Below, piece after piece: positions 19,267 to 28,987 of a stretch of DNA of 64,000 bases. How positions within the stretch are numbered: the stretch's first letter is position 1; each line of letters begins with the position of its first letter. Source of the stretch: DASSJT01 sp963715025 (lineage in GTDB: Bacteria > Actinomycetota > Actinomycetes > Actinomycetales > Dermatophilaceae); the NCBI GenBank assembly GCA_963715025.1, contig CAVQQQ010000009.1, positions 1,479,015 through 1,543,014 of the forward strand, in the 5' to 3' direction. The notes under the pieces were generated by a model that ran no database searches, was not told the DNA's origin, and saw only the letters and a program-made list of their open reading frames with translations. Both the position numbers and the translations under genes were made by a program.

Positions 19267-19465
19267 ATTGCCCTTGGCCATCATCTCTACGACGGTGCGG
19301 CGTTCCTCGGTGACGCCCGAGTCGTCATGCGGGAGGAAGGCCAAGTGATGTCCATGACGGTCACGCTAGCTGCGGCTCGGCGACCGCCGCTTCTCGATTC
19401 CTGATCGGTCGGGTGACCTGTTTCGCCACGCACGACGGCATCCCCGCCGTCGCTTGGGGCGGTCC
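19267..19465 (-). pseudogene. decayed partial duplicate of the VOC/AraC junction at 15.1-15.44 kb
   Basis: Bases 19390-19434 are identical over 45 bases to 15379-15423 (end of the AraC gene). Bases 19270-19287 are identical over 18 bases to 15105-15122 (inside the VOC gene). Weaker matches lie between. The copy lacks most of the VOC gene (an internal deletion) and all of the AraC gene but its last codons. It lies between the 18.8-19.2 kb operon and the SulP gene. Confidence 0.75.
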
Positions 19466-19490
19466 GGGGAGTCAATCTTCCGCGCGTGGC

Positions 19491-21173
19491 TCAGGGAGAG
19501 GTGTCCGCCGAGGGGCGGCAGGCGTCGACGGCGGCGGTCACAGTGCCGTGGAAGTGGTCGGCGCCGATGGCCTCGGCCAGACCGACCGAGTCCAGGCGTT
19601 GGCGGAGCTCCAGGGCTGCCCTGGCGAGGTGGAGCTCGATGTTCCGCTCGCGCAGACCGTCGATCACTTCCCGCAGCGCCACCTCGGCACTCGCGTCGAT
19701 GTCGCTGATGAACGAGCCGTCGAGGACCACGTGTCGGACGGGCTTGGGGGCGCCGTCCACGGCGGCCCAGAGCCGGCGCTTGAAGAAGTGGGCGTTGGCG
19801 AAGAACAACCGGTCCTGGATGCGGTAGACGACCACGCCCTGGGTGATGCCCGCATCGGGGTGGTCGACGACGTCGACGTACCTGTCCTCCTGGGCGGACC
19901 ACCCGAGCACGGCGTCCGCGGGTCGGGCTGCCCTGCGGATGATGTCGGCGACGGACAGGATGACGGCCACGATGATTGCCTGCAGGACCCCGATCGTGAC
20001 GACGCACAGGACTGTGATGGCGGCGATGACGACCTCGACCCGGCTGCTGCGAGCGAGCGCCCGCCATTGCGCGGGGTCGATCAGCTTGGCTCCGGCGTAC
20101 ACGATGACCGCCCCGAGGACGGCCGACGGCAGGTACTCGATCGGCGCCGTGAGGAACATCAGGATGCCGGCGATCGTGGCCGCGGCGGCGAGCCCGCTGA
20201 CTTGGCTCGTCGCACGCATGTCGTCGTTGACCGCCGTGCGTGACCCGCTCGTGCCGACCGGGATGCCCTGCGTGACGCCCGCCGAGATCTGGGCGACGCC
20301 GAACGCGAGCAGCTCCTGGTTGGCGTCGACGACCTCGTGGTGGCGGGCGGCGAAGGAGCGGGCCGTGAGGATGGAGTCGGAGAACGCCACGAGGAAGACG
20401 GCCAGAGCCGCGACGACGAGCGTGCCGAGGTCCGCGCCTGACACGTCGGGCACCTCAAGCCTGGGCAGCCCGCTGGGCACGGGGCCGGTGACCGACACGC
20501 CTCGGGCGGCGAGGTCCAGTGCCCAGGACGCGGCGATGCCCAGGACCACGAGAAGGAGTGCGCCGGGGATCCGCTTGCTGATCTTGCCGGCCACGATCAG
20601 GAGCGCCAGGGAAAGGGCGCCGACCACGACCGTCGCACCGTTGGCGTCGCCGAGGTTGCCGACTGTGTCGACCGTCTCTCGGATGGCCCCCTCCTCGTCG
20701 CTGGAGATGCCGACCAGCTTGCCCAGCTGGCCCAGGATCAGCACGATGGCGACCCCGGTGATGTACCCCACCAGGACCGCCTGCGAGAAGTAGTCCGCGA
20801 TCCAGCCGAGGCGGGCCAGGCGGGCCACGAGGAACACAAGCCCCACCATGATCGCGAGCATCGCAGCGAGCGCCGCGTACTCGGCGCTCCCACTGGCGGC
20901 CAGCGGGGCGATCGCCGTTGCGACGAGCAGCGCGACGGTGCCCTCCGGCCCCACGACGACCCGAGGCGCGGACCCCAGGACCGCGTACGCCAGGACGGGC
21001 AGCAGGAGGGCGTACAGCCCGGCGCTGACCGGGACCCCGGCCAGCTGGGCGTAGGCCATCGACGCCGGCAGGGCCAGCGCCGCGACCGTGACCCCGGCAA
21101 TGACATCGGTCCGCAGCCGCCCACCCGAGTACGTCGACATCGAACGAGCGAAGGGCACGTACCGGGTCGTCAT
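19491..21173 (-). CDS. SulP family anion transporter with STAS domain
   Basis: 560 residues from ATG 21173. LRTDVIAGVTVAALALPASMAYAQLAGVP is the SulP signature region. About ten hydrophobic segments follow, with FSDSILTARSFAARHHEVVDANQELLAFG and GSRTAVNDDMRATSQ typical of the transport core. The last 120 residues form a STAS domain (VVYRIQDRLFFANAHFF, VVLDGSFISDIDASAE). Predicted sulfate, bicarbonate or carboxylate transporter of the inner membrane. A GTG at 21236 would extend it by 21 residues. No carbonic anhydrase or sulfate gene is adjacent. Confidence 0.88.
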   Translation of the reverse strand: MTTRYVPFARSMSTYSGGRLRTDVIAGVTVAALALPASMAYAQLAGVPVSAGLYALLLPVLAYAVLGSAPRVVVGPEGTVALLVATAIAPLAASGSAEYAALAAMLAIMVGLVFLVARLARLGWIADYFSQAVLVGYITGVAIVLILGQLGKLVGISSDEEGAIRETVDTVGNLGDANGATVVVGALSLALLIVAGKISKRIPGALLLVVLGIAASWALDLAARGVSVTGPVPSGLPRLEVPDVSGADLGTLVVAALAVFLVAFSDSILTARSFAARHHEVVDANQELLAFGVAQISAGVTQGIPVGTSGSRTAVNDDMRATSQVSGLAAAATIAGILMFLTAPIEYLPSAVLGAVIVYAGAKLIDPAQWRALARSSRVEVVIAAITVLCVVTIGVLQAIIVAVILSVADIIRRAARPADAVLGWSAQEDRYVDVVDHPDAGITQGVVVYRIQDRLFFANAHFFKRRLWAAVDGAPKPVRHVVLDGSFISDIDASAEVALREVIDGLRERNIELHLARAALELRQRLDSVGLAEAIGADHFHGTVTAAVDACRPSADTSP

Positions 21174-21236
21174 TGGCGGTCGACTCGCCGAGGCGAAAGG
21201 GCCGCGACCTTTGTAGGCCTTGCTGAACGGCTGCAC

Positions 21237-21789
21237 AGAGATACACGCAACCGGTCAGGGCGACATCCGTCATCCCTCGATGGGGATGAATCGAATCGGC
21301 CGAGCGTCCGCTGGGGGTTGCACTCCAGGGGCGGGGTGGTGACACGCTAACGCCGGGACTGGCTGGCCGGGCGGGACCTGCCGGCCGACGACGGCGGCAA
21401 ACCCGCCGACGACGAGGAAGCCAGCACTGCAGTGAAGCTCCCGCCCCGACTACGACCGGCATCAGAGCAGGGGCGGTGACTATGCGGACAGGGTCAACGG
21501 ACCAGCGGCTGCTGATCGACCTTGCGGCGCATCGGGCCAATCGGCCCCTCGCGGCGACGGTTACTCACCACGTGAAGTCCTGGTCGACGTTGGCTTGTCA
21601 AGCGCCAGCAGCAGGCCGCTGGGTGTTTCCCGGGCCGACAAACGGGCACTCACTGGCGCCCCGGCTGCCCTGACGCCTCGGTTCACCTAGACCCCCTGGC
21701 CCCGACTTCGATCAGCCCGCCGAGCCAGCCCGTTCCGGCGCGCGGTCGTTCCCCAGCGCCAGTACGGTGGACCCGATCGAGCGGGGGAC
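21237..21789. other. 553-bp region without a recognisable gene
   Basis: A short open frame around 21350-21480 (RDWLAGRDLPADDGGKPADD and on) could be the tail of a lost gene, but I recognise no family. The region also contains the divergent promoters of the SulP and DUF2278 genes. Confidence 0.3.
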
Positions 21790-21810
21790 ATGCTTGAGGG
21801 GGTGATCCGG

Positions 21811-22812
21811 GTGGCGCTGAGATCCTACGGAGTGCTCAAGGGTCGGGTCGTCGAGGGGCGGCCGGAGCGCGGGGCTGCCTCGCCGCACCACCAAGTGCGG
21901 GTGCGCGCCGCGAACGTCGACTTCCGCATCGCCGTCGACGTCCTGTCGAAACTGCCGCCGTCGGAGCTGCTGTTCCTCGCGGCCGAGACGTTCGAGCACC
22001 CGGTGACGGCGGGCCTGCCGGCGCTGCCCGAGGGGTTCCACGCCATCCCCCGCAAGCGCGGCGGGATCGCGCTCGACTACGTCCGAGGCAACCTGTTCGA
22101 CCGCACCGCGCTCCGTCCGGTCCCCGCGACCGCTCCCGGACCGGGCAACGACCTCGCCGACATCATCGACCGCTACGTCACGCGAGCCGCGGCCGACCCG
22201 GACGCAAGGGTCTACGCATTCGGAGAGCGCTGGGGACCCGAGTCGACGAAGCCCGACAAGGTCTTCGGCTTCCTGCCCGGCAACAGCGTCCACGACATCC
22301 ACATGAACCAGGGCAACGCCGATCGGTTCGTTGCCGACGACGGCGTCTGGCAGGACGGCGGCCTGCTGTTCCACTTCCCCGCCCAGGGACAGTGGGTCGC
22401 GATCTTCCTGGTGTTCCAGTCTCAGTCGTTCCACACCGACGACGTGACCGGGCAGGCTCTGCCGGCTTTCGGTTCGCAAGAACCCGAGGTCTACCACTCC
22501 GTCCGCATCATCGCGGCCCTCGTCAACGGGGCCGGCCCGGCGCCCGAGGACGAGACCGTCACCCTGCTCAACGCGAGAAACGTGCCCGTCGACCTCGCCG
22601 GCTGGTCCATCGCCGACCGCACCAAGGCGCGGATGCCACTCAAGGGTGTCCTCGATGCCGGCGAGGCCCGTCGCGTGCCGATCCGGCCACCGATCGCGCT
22701 CGGCAACTCCGGCGGACTCATCACCCTCCTCGACCCGAGCGGCCTCCAGGTGGACGGCGTTGCCTACACCAAGGAGGACGTCCGCCGAGAGGGCTGGACG
22801 GTGGTGTTCTGA
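21811..22812 (+). CDS. DUF2278 (YukJ-like) protein with C-terminal lamin-tail domain
   Basis: 333 residues. It begins VALRSYGVLKGRVVEGRPE, the conserved DUF2278 start, which is why GTG 21811 is preferred to ATG 21790. Central VHDIHMNQGN and WQDGGLLFHFP are DUF2278 hallmarks. Residues 240-333 (VTLLNARNVPVDLAGWSIAD, GGLITLLDPSGLQVDGVAYTKED) form a lamin-tail/LTD beta sandwich, often found on extracellular or nucleic-acid-linked proteins. Function unknown; no signal peptide is seen. Confidence 0.8.
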   Translation: MALRSYGVLKGRVVEGRPERGAASPHHQVRVRAANVDFRIAVDVLSKLPPSELLFLAAETFEHPVTAGLPALPEGFHAIPRKRGGIALDYVRGNLFDRTALRPVPATAPGPGNDLADIIDRYVTRAAADPDARVYAFGERWGPESTKPDKVFGFLPGNSVHDIHMNQGNADRFVADDGVWQDGGLLFHFPAQGQWVAIFLVFQSQSFHTDDVTGQALPAFGSQEPEVYHSVRIIAALVNGAGPAPEDETVTLLNARNVPVDLAGWSIADRTKARMPLKGVLDAGEARRVPIRPPIALGNSGGLITLLDPSGLQVDGVAYTKEDVRREGWTVVF

Positions 22813-23309
22813 GCTGCACCAAAGCCGCACAGTCGGTATGCCGTGCACGCGGCTCGGGAGGCGACGCGTGACCGTTGAGCGACCTGGATTGGGTAACCAT
22901 CTGTGAATCGGTGGCGGTCGAGATCGCGTAGTGCCCCTCCGGCTGTGGGGGTCTGGTCAGGCTGTGGAAGTCGGGGACTACTGGGCACGGCCAGGCACGT
23001 CGATGGGGCTCGCTCTCGATCGTGGTGCGGCCGTGGCAAGACCCCTCGAACATACGTCCAGGGGTGGGGCGGCAGCATCTCGGCCGTCAGGGCCTTGCCG
23101 TCGGTCGGCGCCACTTCCACCCGCAAGCCGAGCATGTGCCGGCCCTGAGCGAAACGCGAAGACCGTTCGACCGAGAACACCACCCGCTGGTTGAGGCCCT
23201 CGCCGGCCCTGCTTCTCACCGACGAGCCGGCCGCATCGGACTGAACACCCCGAGCTGCGGCCAGAGAGTGCATTCGCCGCCAGGAGAAGCTGGGCGGAAA
23301 GGCGCTGGG
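22813..23309. other. 497-bp region with no assignable gene
   Basis: Minus-strand frame segments such as VERSSRFAQGRHMLGLRVEV (around 23110-23190) look protein-like but match no family I can name. Possibly a decayed gene between the DUF2278 gene and the F420-type nitroreductase gene. Confidence 0.25.
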
Positions 23310-23711
23310 TCAACGACCACCGCGTGTCGCCCGGGCGCCACTGCGGTCGGGAACCGTCGGCGTCAGTATCACCATGGGGGAGTCGGTCACCCAGTCCTCG
23401 ATGGAATACGGCTGTTCGGCGTACCAAGGCTGGAGGTGCCACGCTTCCTTGGCGATACGGCGCCGTGTGGCCCCATCAGTGACTTCCTCCGCCGTGACTG
23501 CTAGGTCGCGGTCCGGATCACGCAGATGCAGAACCGCTTCGGGGTGTTCGCGCAGGTTGGCCAGCCAATGCCGGGCGCCGGGAGTCCCCGTAAGAACGAT
23601 CTGCCGGTCGACGATCACGTACCAAATCTCGACGCGGCGGCTTTGGCCACTACGGCGCCCGACAGCGCTTAGGTCGCAAGTGCCGGTGAGCGACAACTCG
23701 TCCGCGTCCAT
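23310..23711 (-). CDS. DDN-like deazaflavin (F420)-dependent nitroreductase family protein
   Basis: 133 residues. GRRSGQSRRVEIWYVIVDRQIVLTGTPGARHWLANLREHPEAVLHL corresponds to the F420-binding split barrel of Ddn/FDOR-A proteins. The typical end QPWYAEQPYSIEDWVTDSPMVILTP follows. ATG 23711 fits the family length. Substrate unknown; one of several F420-type enzymes in the window. Confidence 0.8.
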   Translation of the reverse strand: MDADELSLTGTCDLSAVGRRSGQSRRVEIWYVIVDRQIVLTGTPGARHWLANLREHPEAVLHLRDPDRDLAVTAEEVTDGATRRRIAKEAWHLQPWYAEQPYSIEDWVTDSPMVILTPTVPDRSGARATRGGR

Positions 23712-23913
23712 TCTCGGAGGTTAGGTGAGCCCCGTGGGTTTCGCGTCTTCCGCTGGGTCCAGATTGCTCATGCGTACGACCCCGCCCGGGCTCTGCGGGC
23801 ATGTCCGGGCGTGGCCCAGAGTGGCGAGGGAATGCCGCTCAGCGCGGGTGGACGCCGCCGGGTGGATCGTTGATCCTCGTGAAAGGTGTATCCGCAACCG
23901 GAGGGAGTCGTCC

Positions 23914-24267
23914 ATGCGCACGACCCGGATCACAGCCAACTTGCACGTTTCGGACATCGCGGCGGCGAAGTTCTTCTACACGGACTTCCTGGGGCTCGAC
24001 ACCGAGGAGTTCAACATGGGCTGGGTGGCCCGGTACACCTCACCGGACACCGGAGCCCACGTGCAACTCCTCACCCGCGACGCTGCCGCCTCCGATGACC
24101 CGGTCATCTCCGTTCACGTCGACGACGTCGACGGCGCCTACCAGGAGGCCCAGCAGCGAGGGTACGAGATAGTCCTGCCGCTCAGGACGGAGCCTTGGGG
24201 AGTGCGCCGGTTCTTCGTGCGAGCCCCGGACGGCAACGTGCTCAACATCCTGCAGCACAGGGAGTGA
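23914..24267 (+). CDS. VOC family protein
   Basis: 117 residues from ATG 23914, preceded by GGAGGGA. TRITANLHVSDIAAAKFFYTDFLGLD and RRFFVRAPDGNVLNILQH are the conserved VOC ends. SVHVDDVDGAYQEAQQRGYEIVLPL is the second half. No metal-site assignment is safe. It stands alone. Confidence 0.83.
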   Translation: MRTTRITANLHVSDIAAAKFFYTDFLGLDTEEFNMGWVARYTSPDTGAHVQLLTRDAAASDDPVISVHVDDVDGAYQEAQQRGYEIVLPLRTEPWGVRRFFVRAPDGNVLNILQHRE

Positions 24268-24483
24268 GCCTGGCATCCAAGCCATTGATCAGCGGCAGAC
24301 CCGGACGTTCAACCGCTGGGGCTGTCTGCATAACTCTGCGCAGCGGGACGGGTGGCGCGCGGCCGGACCACTCCTATTGGCCGACTCTGGCTCCGTTATC
24401 CATCCTCGGTTGCCGTCGCGTAGGGATCCTGCCCCGGGACGACCACTGACGCTGGCGAGGCGGTTGGCGGCCGGCCGGAGCCC

Positions 24484-24672
24484 TCAGTCGATCTGCTCCG
24501 CCATCTCGACGATGGTCCCCTCCGGGCCGCGCGCGTAGCAGAGCCGATAGCTGTCTTCGTAGCACTCCACCTCGCCAACGAGCTCCGCGCCGCGGGCTCG
24601 CAAGCTGGCGACGACGGCGTCGATATCGTCGAACGCGAATGCGACATGGCGGATGCGTGGGGTGTTCGCCGG
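24484..24672 (-). pseudogene. C-terminal remnant of a VOC family gene
   Basis: Only about 62 residues remain: PANTPRIRHVAFAFDDIDAV, then VASLRARGAELVGEVECYED and SYRLCYARGPEGTIVEMAEQ. This is the second half of a roughly 140-residue VOC protein. The N-terminal half with the first metal ligand is absent, and upstream sequence in that frame is unrelated. 5'-truncated gene. Confidence 0.65.
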
Positions 24673-24817
24673 CGCGTGCCGGTCGCCGCCCCGGCCGACG
24701 GCCCGAGCTACAGCGTCCCTCGGTGCCGATCGGCTGATGGGAACGCACCGCCCACTGGTCTGAAGAGACCAGCGATGAGTTGCTCGGCCTAATCGGGTCA
24801 TAGCTGGGTACGCGAGC

Positions 24818-26041
24818 CTATGGAGGAGGCTCAGTGAGACGACTGTTCCTACCTAGCTCGGCGGCCCGCGCGCGGGCGGCCTGGCGGACCAGGTGGTCGC
24901 GCTCGGCGACGTTCGTGGCCCGGCGGGCGGCCTCGGCGTACGCCGTGGCGGCGGCAGGGAGGTCGCCGCCGAGCTCGTGCAGGTGGCCGCGGACGGCGTG
25001 CCACCGGTGCCGCTCGCCGAGCACCTCGCGCAGCCGGTCGGTCTCGCGCAGCCCGGCGGCGGCGCCGAGGACGTGGCCGACCGCGACCGCGCGCCCGAGC
25101 ACCGCGGCGGGGTCCTGGCGCACCGGGTCGTCGGTGAGGGCGACGAGGTCGTCGTACCAGGCGAGGATCTGCGGCCAGTCGGTCTCCTCGGCGCTTGCCG
25201 CGTCGTCGTGCAGGGCGGCGATGGCGGCCTCGACCTGGTAGCGGCCGGGGCGCTGAACGGCCAGCGCCGACTGCAGGACGCGCACGCCCTCGGCGATCTC
25301 GCGGGTGTCCCACAGGCCGCGGTCCTGTCGGTCGAGCGTGACGATGCGACCCTCTGAGTCGAGTCGCGCCGGGAGGCGGGCGTGGTTGAGGAGCATCAGC
25401 GCGAGCAGCCCGCGCGCCTCCGGTTCCTCGGTGGCGAGGGTGAGTTGGCGGGCGAGCCGGATCGCCTCGCCGGCCAGGTCCACCCGGCCCGCGTGGCCGG
25501 CCGTGTAGACGAGGTAGAGCACGCGCAGCACGACGGCGAGGTCGCCGGGCTGGTCCAGGCGGCGCCCCTGCAGGGTGCGCTTGGCCCGGCTGATCCGCTG
25601 CGCCATCGTCGCCTCCGGCACGTAGAAGGCGTCGGCGATCTCCCGGGTGGTGAGGCCGCCGACGGCGCGCAGGGTCAGCGCCACCTGGGAGGCGGGCGCG
25701 AGGTCGGGGTGGCAGCAGCAGAAGAGCAGGAAGAGGGTGTCGTCGCCCTCCTCGGTGGCGGCGGGCCGCGGCTCGGCGTACGTCGCCTCCTCGCGGCGGT
25801 GACGGGCGGCCTCGCTGCGGCGGGCGTCGACGAGCCGCCGGGTCGCGACCGTCGCCAGCCACGCGCGCGGGTCGCGCGGCGGGTGCTCGGGCCACACCCG
25901 CAGCGCCTCCAGCAGCGCCTCCTGCAGCGCGTCCTCGGCGGCGTCGAAGTCCTCGCCCCGCCGGACCAGGCCCGCGAGCACCCGCGGGACGAGGGCGCGC
26001 AGCGCGCCCTCGTCCAGCCGTCGCGTCGGCTCGTCGATCAC
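24818..26041 (-). CDS. ECF RNA polymerase sigma factor with DUF6596-type C-terminal domain
   Basis: 407 residues from GTG 26041. Sigma region 2 appears as RRGEDFDAAEDALQEALLEAL and PRAWLATVATRRLVDARRSE. Region 4 is LTLRAVGGLTTREIADAFYVPEATMAQRISRAKRTL. The long helical C-terminal half (LYLVYTAGHA, AIRLARQL, DLVALTDDPV) defines the subgroup that is always paired with a YCII protein. Here the YCII gene ends 6 bases upstream, so they are co-transcribed; the YCII partner is thought to modulate such sigma factors. Confidence 0.9.
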   Translation of the reverse strand: MIDEPTRRLDEGALRALVPRVLAGLVRRGEDFDAAEDALQEALLEALRVWPEHPPRDPRAWLATVATRRLVDARRSEAARHRREEATYAEPRPAATEEGDDTLFLLFCCCHPDLAPASQVALTLRAVGGLTTREIADAFYVPEATMAQRISRAKRTLQGRRLDQPGDLAVVLRVLYLVYTAGHAGRVDLAGEAIRLARQLTLATEEPEARGLLALMLLNHARLPARLDSEGRIVTLDRQDRGLWDTREIAEGVRVLQSALAVQRPGRYQVEAAIAALHDDAASAEETDWPQILAWYDDLVALTDDPVRQDPAAVLGRAVAVGHVLGAAAGLRETDRLREVLGERHRWHAVRGHLHELGGDLPAAATAYAEAARRATNVAERDHLVRQAARARAAELGRNSRLTEPPP

Positions 26042-26047
26042 GCCGGG

Positions 26048-26458
26048 TCAGTCGTCCGAGGGCGCCTCGGACATGACCTCCCGGACGTCGATCCACTCGT
26101 ACAGCGGCTCCCCGCCCGGGCCGGGCTCGGAGGAGACGTAGGCCGCGAGCTCGACCGCGCGCTCGTGCGACTCGACGTCGATCATGTACCAGCCCGCCAC
26201 GAGATCGCTGGTCTCGGGCAGCGGGCCGTCGGTGGTGACCGGCGCGGCGTCCGGGCCGCCGTAGCGCACCCAGGTGCGCGCCGGCGTGAGCGCCTGCGCG
26301 TCGACGTACTCGCCGTTCTCCTCGAGCAGCTCGCTGACGTGCTTGAGGAAGGCCATGTGCGCCTCCACGTCCTCGGGGGCCCACTGGTCCATCGGGGGCA
26401 CGGGACGGTGCGGCTCCGGGCCGCCGCGGTAGTGCTTGAGGAGCAGGTACTTCGGCAT
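26048..26458 (-). CDS. YCII/DGPF-domain protein, partner of the ECF sigma factor
   Basis: 136 residues. MPKYLLLKHYRGGPEP and VTTDGPLPETSDLVAGWYMIDVES contain the DGPF-like motif (TDGPLPE). The end EPLYEWIDVREVM fits. ATG 26458 follows AGGAGA. First gene of the operon with the sigma factor. Biochemical role unproven. Confidence 0.88.
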   Translation of the reverse strand: MPKYLLLKHYRGGPEPHRPVPPMDQWAPEDVEAHMAFLKHVSELLEENGEYVDAQALTPARTWVRYGGPDAAPVTTDGPLPETSDLVAGWYMIDVESHERAVELAAYVSSEPGPGGEPLYEWIDVREVMSEAPSDD

Positions 26459-26545
26459 GGTGGTCTCCTGGTGTCGTGGGCCGCGCCTGTCGTGGCCCTT
26501 CACCTGGTGAGCGGAGCCGGTCAGAGCTTCTCGACATGAAATCAC

Positions 26546-26750
26546 TCATCGAGCTCCGAGACCGTCGCGTAGGGGGATCGGCCACGGTTCAGCGTCTCGG
26601 TGCCAGGCGGGGTCGCGGTTGCTGAGGCCCGTGAGCCGCTCGATGGTGGTGGTGGCGCTCAGCTGCGCTGATTCGTCCCGTTGCCGGGCCGGTTCCTCGA
26701 CCGCGCCCGGGAGGGTCGTCTCGAAGTCGATCAGCGTCTGACATGACCAT
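26546..26750 (-). other. possible gene fragment of unknown family
   Basis: A minus-strand frame ending at TGA 26546 reads QTLIDFETTLPGAVEEPARQ, then ATTTIERLTGLSNRDPAWHR and DAEPWPIPLRDGL, with coding-like composition but no start or ribosome-binding site. I do not recognise it. The rest of 26459-27005 shows nothing assignable. Confidence 0.25.
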
Positions 26751-27005
26751 CCTACGTTTCCGTTGGTAGCCGCTGTCGGTCAGTGTCCGGTCAACGAGTT
26801 CGCGACGTCTGCTGACGTGCGCGCACAGGCGGACGGGGTCGACATCAGCAATGGCTGCCCCGGGGGTGGCCGCGGTGAACTAGCCTGATCAGCCGTGAGA
26901 GGACACCCCGTGACTGATGCGTGTGAACAGCGCCGTCCACCTGGCCGACTCTTGCACCCCGGTCAGTTCGCCAACGCCCTGACCGCGGAAGCGTGAAGCC
27001 GCGCG

Positions 27006-28013
27006 ATGGGTGCCAGTGTGTTCGTGCTCAACACCGGCGGCACGATCGGGATGGTGGGAACTCCGGACGGCTACGCTCCGGTGCGCGGTGCGCTGGGCCC
27101 CTATCTGGATTGGATCGTCGAGATGTCGAGGGGTGAGCTGCCCCCGATCGAGTTCCTCGAGCTCGACCCCCCGATCGACTCGGCCAACGCGACGCCCGAC
27201 AGCTGGTGTGAGATCGCGCAGATCCTGTTCGAGCGCCGGGCGGACCATCCCGGCTTCGTCGTGCTGCACGGCACCGACACGATGGCCTACGCGTCATCGG
27301 CGCTCTCGTTCCTGTTGCCATCGTTCGGCAAGCCCGTGGTCGTCACCGGTGCGCAGATCCCGATCGCGCGCACGCGCAGCGACGGCCGGCAGAACTTCAT
27401 CGGGGCTTTGGAGGTCGCAGCCACGCAGGTCATCCCTGAGGTCACCCTGCTGTTCGGGGAGGCGCTCCTCAGGGGAAACCGTGCCACGAAGGTCGACGCC
27501 TCGGGACTCGACGCCTTCGACTCACCCCGGTTCCCGCCACTGGCCGAGATCGGCATCGACGTCGTCGTGAACCACACCCTGGTCCGGGCCGCCGAGGGGA
27601 CTCCGGGGCTGACCACCGGGTCGCTCGGGAAGGTTGCGGCGGTGCGGCTGTTCCCCGGGTTCTCGGCGTCCATCCTTGCGAACATGTGCCGGCCGCCGTT
27701 GCAGGGGCTCATCATCGAGGCGTATGGCGCGGGCAACGGCCCCTCGGACGACCGGGAGTTCCTGGCGGCGGTCGAGGCCGCCGCCGCCAGGGGCGTCGTC
27801 GTGGTCGTGGTGACGCAGTGCGTCCGAGGATCGGTGCGGCCCGGTGCCTACGCGACGGGGTCGGCGCTGATTCGAGCCGGTGCGGTGCCCGGCTTCGACA
27901 TGACGTGCGAGGCGGCCCTCACCAAGCTCGCCGTCCTGCTCGGCCAAAGTCTCGACGCTGCCACGGTCGCGGAGCTGATGCAGCACGATGTCGCCGGGGA
28001 ACTGACCCGGTGA
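27006..28013 (+). CDS. ansA: type I L-asparaginase
   Basis: 335 residues. VLNTGGTIGM (7-16) carries the nucleophilic Thr13, and VVLHGTDTMAYAS (85-97) the second catalytic Thr90-Asp91 pair. VVVTGAQIPIARTRSDGRQNF and a C-terminal domain with LIIEAYGAGNGP are typical of cytoplasmic asparaginases. It hydrolyses asparagine to aspartate and ammonia. No signal peptide is seen, consistent with the type I form. The ATG has only a weak ribosome-binding site. Confidence 0.9.
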   Translation: MGASVFVLNTGGTIGMVGTPDGYAPVRGALGPYLDWIVEMSRGELPPIEFLELDPPIDSANATPDSWCEIAQILFERRADHPGFVVLHGTDTMAYASSALSFLLPSFGKPVVVTGAQIPIARTRSDGRQNFIGALEVAATQVIPEVTLLFGEALLRGNRATKVDASGLDAFDSPRFPPLAEIGIDVVVNHTLVRAAEGTPGLTTGSLGKVAAVRLFPGFSASILANMCRPPLQGLIIEAYGAGNGPSDDREFLAAVEAAAARGVVVVVVTQCVRGSVRPGAYATGSALIRAGAVPGFDMTCEAALTKLAVLLGQSLDAATVAELMQHDVAGELTR

Positions 28014-28060
28014 CGGTCACCGGGTCGCGCACTTGCGCAGTACAGCCAGTGAGGAGCGGC

Positions 28061-28843
28061 ATGACAACGAGGGACCGACACATCCCGAGTGCACGAATGC
28101 GGCTGGCACCGCGTGCCGCCCTCATTGGCCTCGTTGCCCTGCTGGCCACCTCCTGCGGCGGCGACGGCTCCGTCACCCAGCCCACCGAGTCACGGTCGCG
28201 CACCGCGACAGTATCGCCAACCACCACTGTCGAGGCACCAGCGCCCACGCGGACCGAGAACAGGCCGACCAGCCCGAGCCCAACGCCGCCTGGCGAGCAG
28301 TCGACCTCCGAGGCGCCACCCTCGTCGGCTGCGCCGACGCCGACATCGACATCGACCACCAGTGCCGAAGCCGAGACGAGCAGGCCCCCCTCGTGGCTTT
28401 GGTGGCTGTTGGGCGCCCTTGCCGTGATCGCTGCCATCGCCGTTCCACTCCTGCTTCGACGCCGACGACAAGCATGGGAAGCAGAATTCTCAGCGTCGGC
28501 GCAAGAGGTCATCTGGCTCGCCCGCGACCTTGTTCCGCAGCTGCGGCTGGCCAGTTCTGCCGATCAGGTCCGCGGCGGCTGGGCCGTCAGCGCTGACCGG
28601 GTGGCCGCCACCGAGGATCGGTTGACGGCCCTCGAAGCCACCGCCCGAAGCGAGGAGGATCGTCCGCGAGCCCGCATCTTGCGTGACGCCGTGCGGGCTT
28701 CGCGAAACCGGATCCAGGCGGTGGCCGATGGCGCGACAGTAGACCTCCCTGCGGAGCTGGGCCATGTGGCCAGCGACCTTGAGGCGGCATTGGCAGCAGC
28801 CTTCCCGGTGTCGCCGCCGCCCGAACCGAACCCGCAGGGCTGA
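28061..28843 (+). CDS. putative membrane-anchored lipoprotein with Ser/Thr/Pro linker
   Basis: 260 residues from ATG 28061 (GAGGAG upstream). A signal peptide with lipobox LLATSCGG places the lipid-anchored Cys at about residue 32. It is followed by an 80-residue Ser/Thr/Pro-rich stretch, a membrane helix (WLWWLLGALAVIAAIAVPLLL) ending in RRRR, and a 120-residue helical cytoplasmic-type domain. Having both a lipobox and a downstream helix is unusual. Uncharacterised; the domain WEAEFSASAQEVIWLARDLV recurs in actinobacterial membrane proteins. Confidence 0.72.
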   Translation: MTTRDRHIPSARMRLAPRAALIGLVALLATSCGGDGSVTQPTESRSRTATVSPTTTVEAPAPTRTENRPTSPSPTPPGEQSTSEAPPSSAAPTPTSTSTTSAEAETSRPPSWLWWLLGALAVIAAIAVPLLLRRRRQAWEAEFSASAQEVIWLARDLVPQLRLASSADQVRGGWAVSADRVAATEDRLTALEATARSEEDRPRARILRDAVRASRNRIQAVADGATVDLPAELGHVASDLEAALAAAFPVSPPPEPNPQG

Positions 28844-28987
28844 CGCGCGCGCGTGTGCTCAGGCTGTCGTCGCCCCGAGATGGGCAGAGGGTTCATCCGT
28901 CGCGGGTGAGGCAGCAGGGGACAGCCACGAGCACGGTTGGCCAAAGGGGCGTTCGGTCACCGGCACAGGGGCCACGAGAGGATAGCG

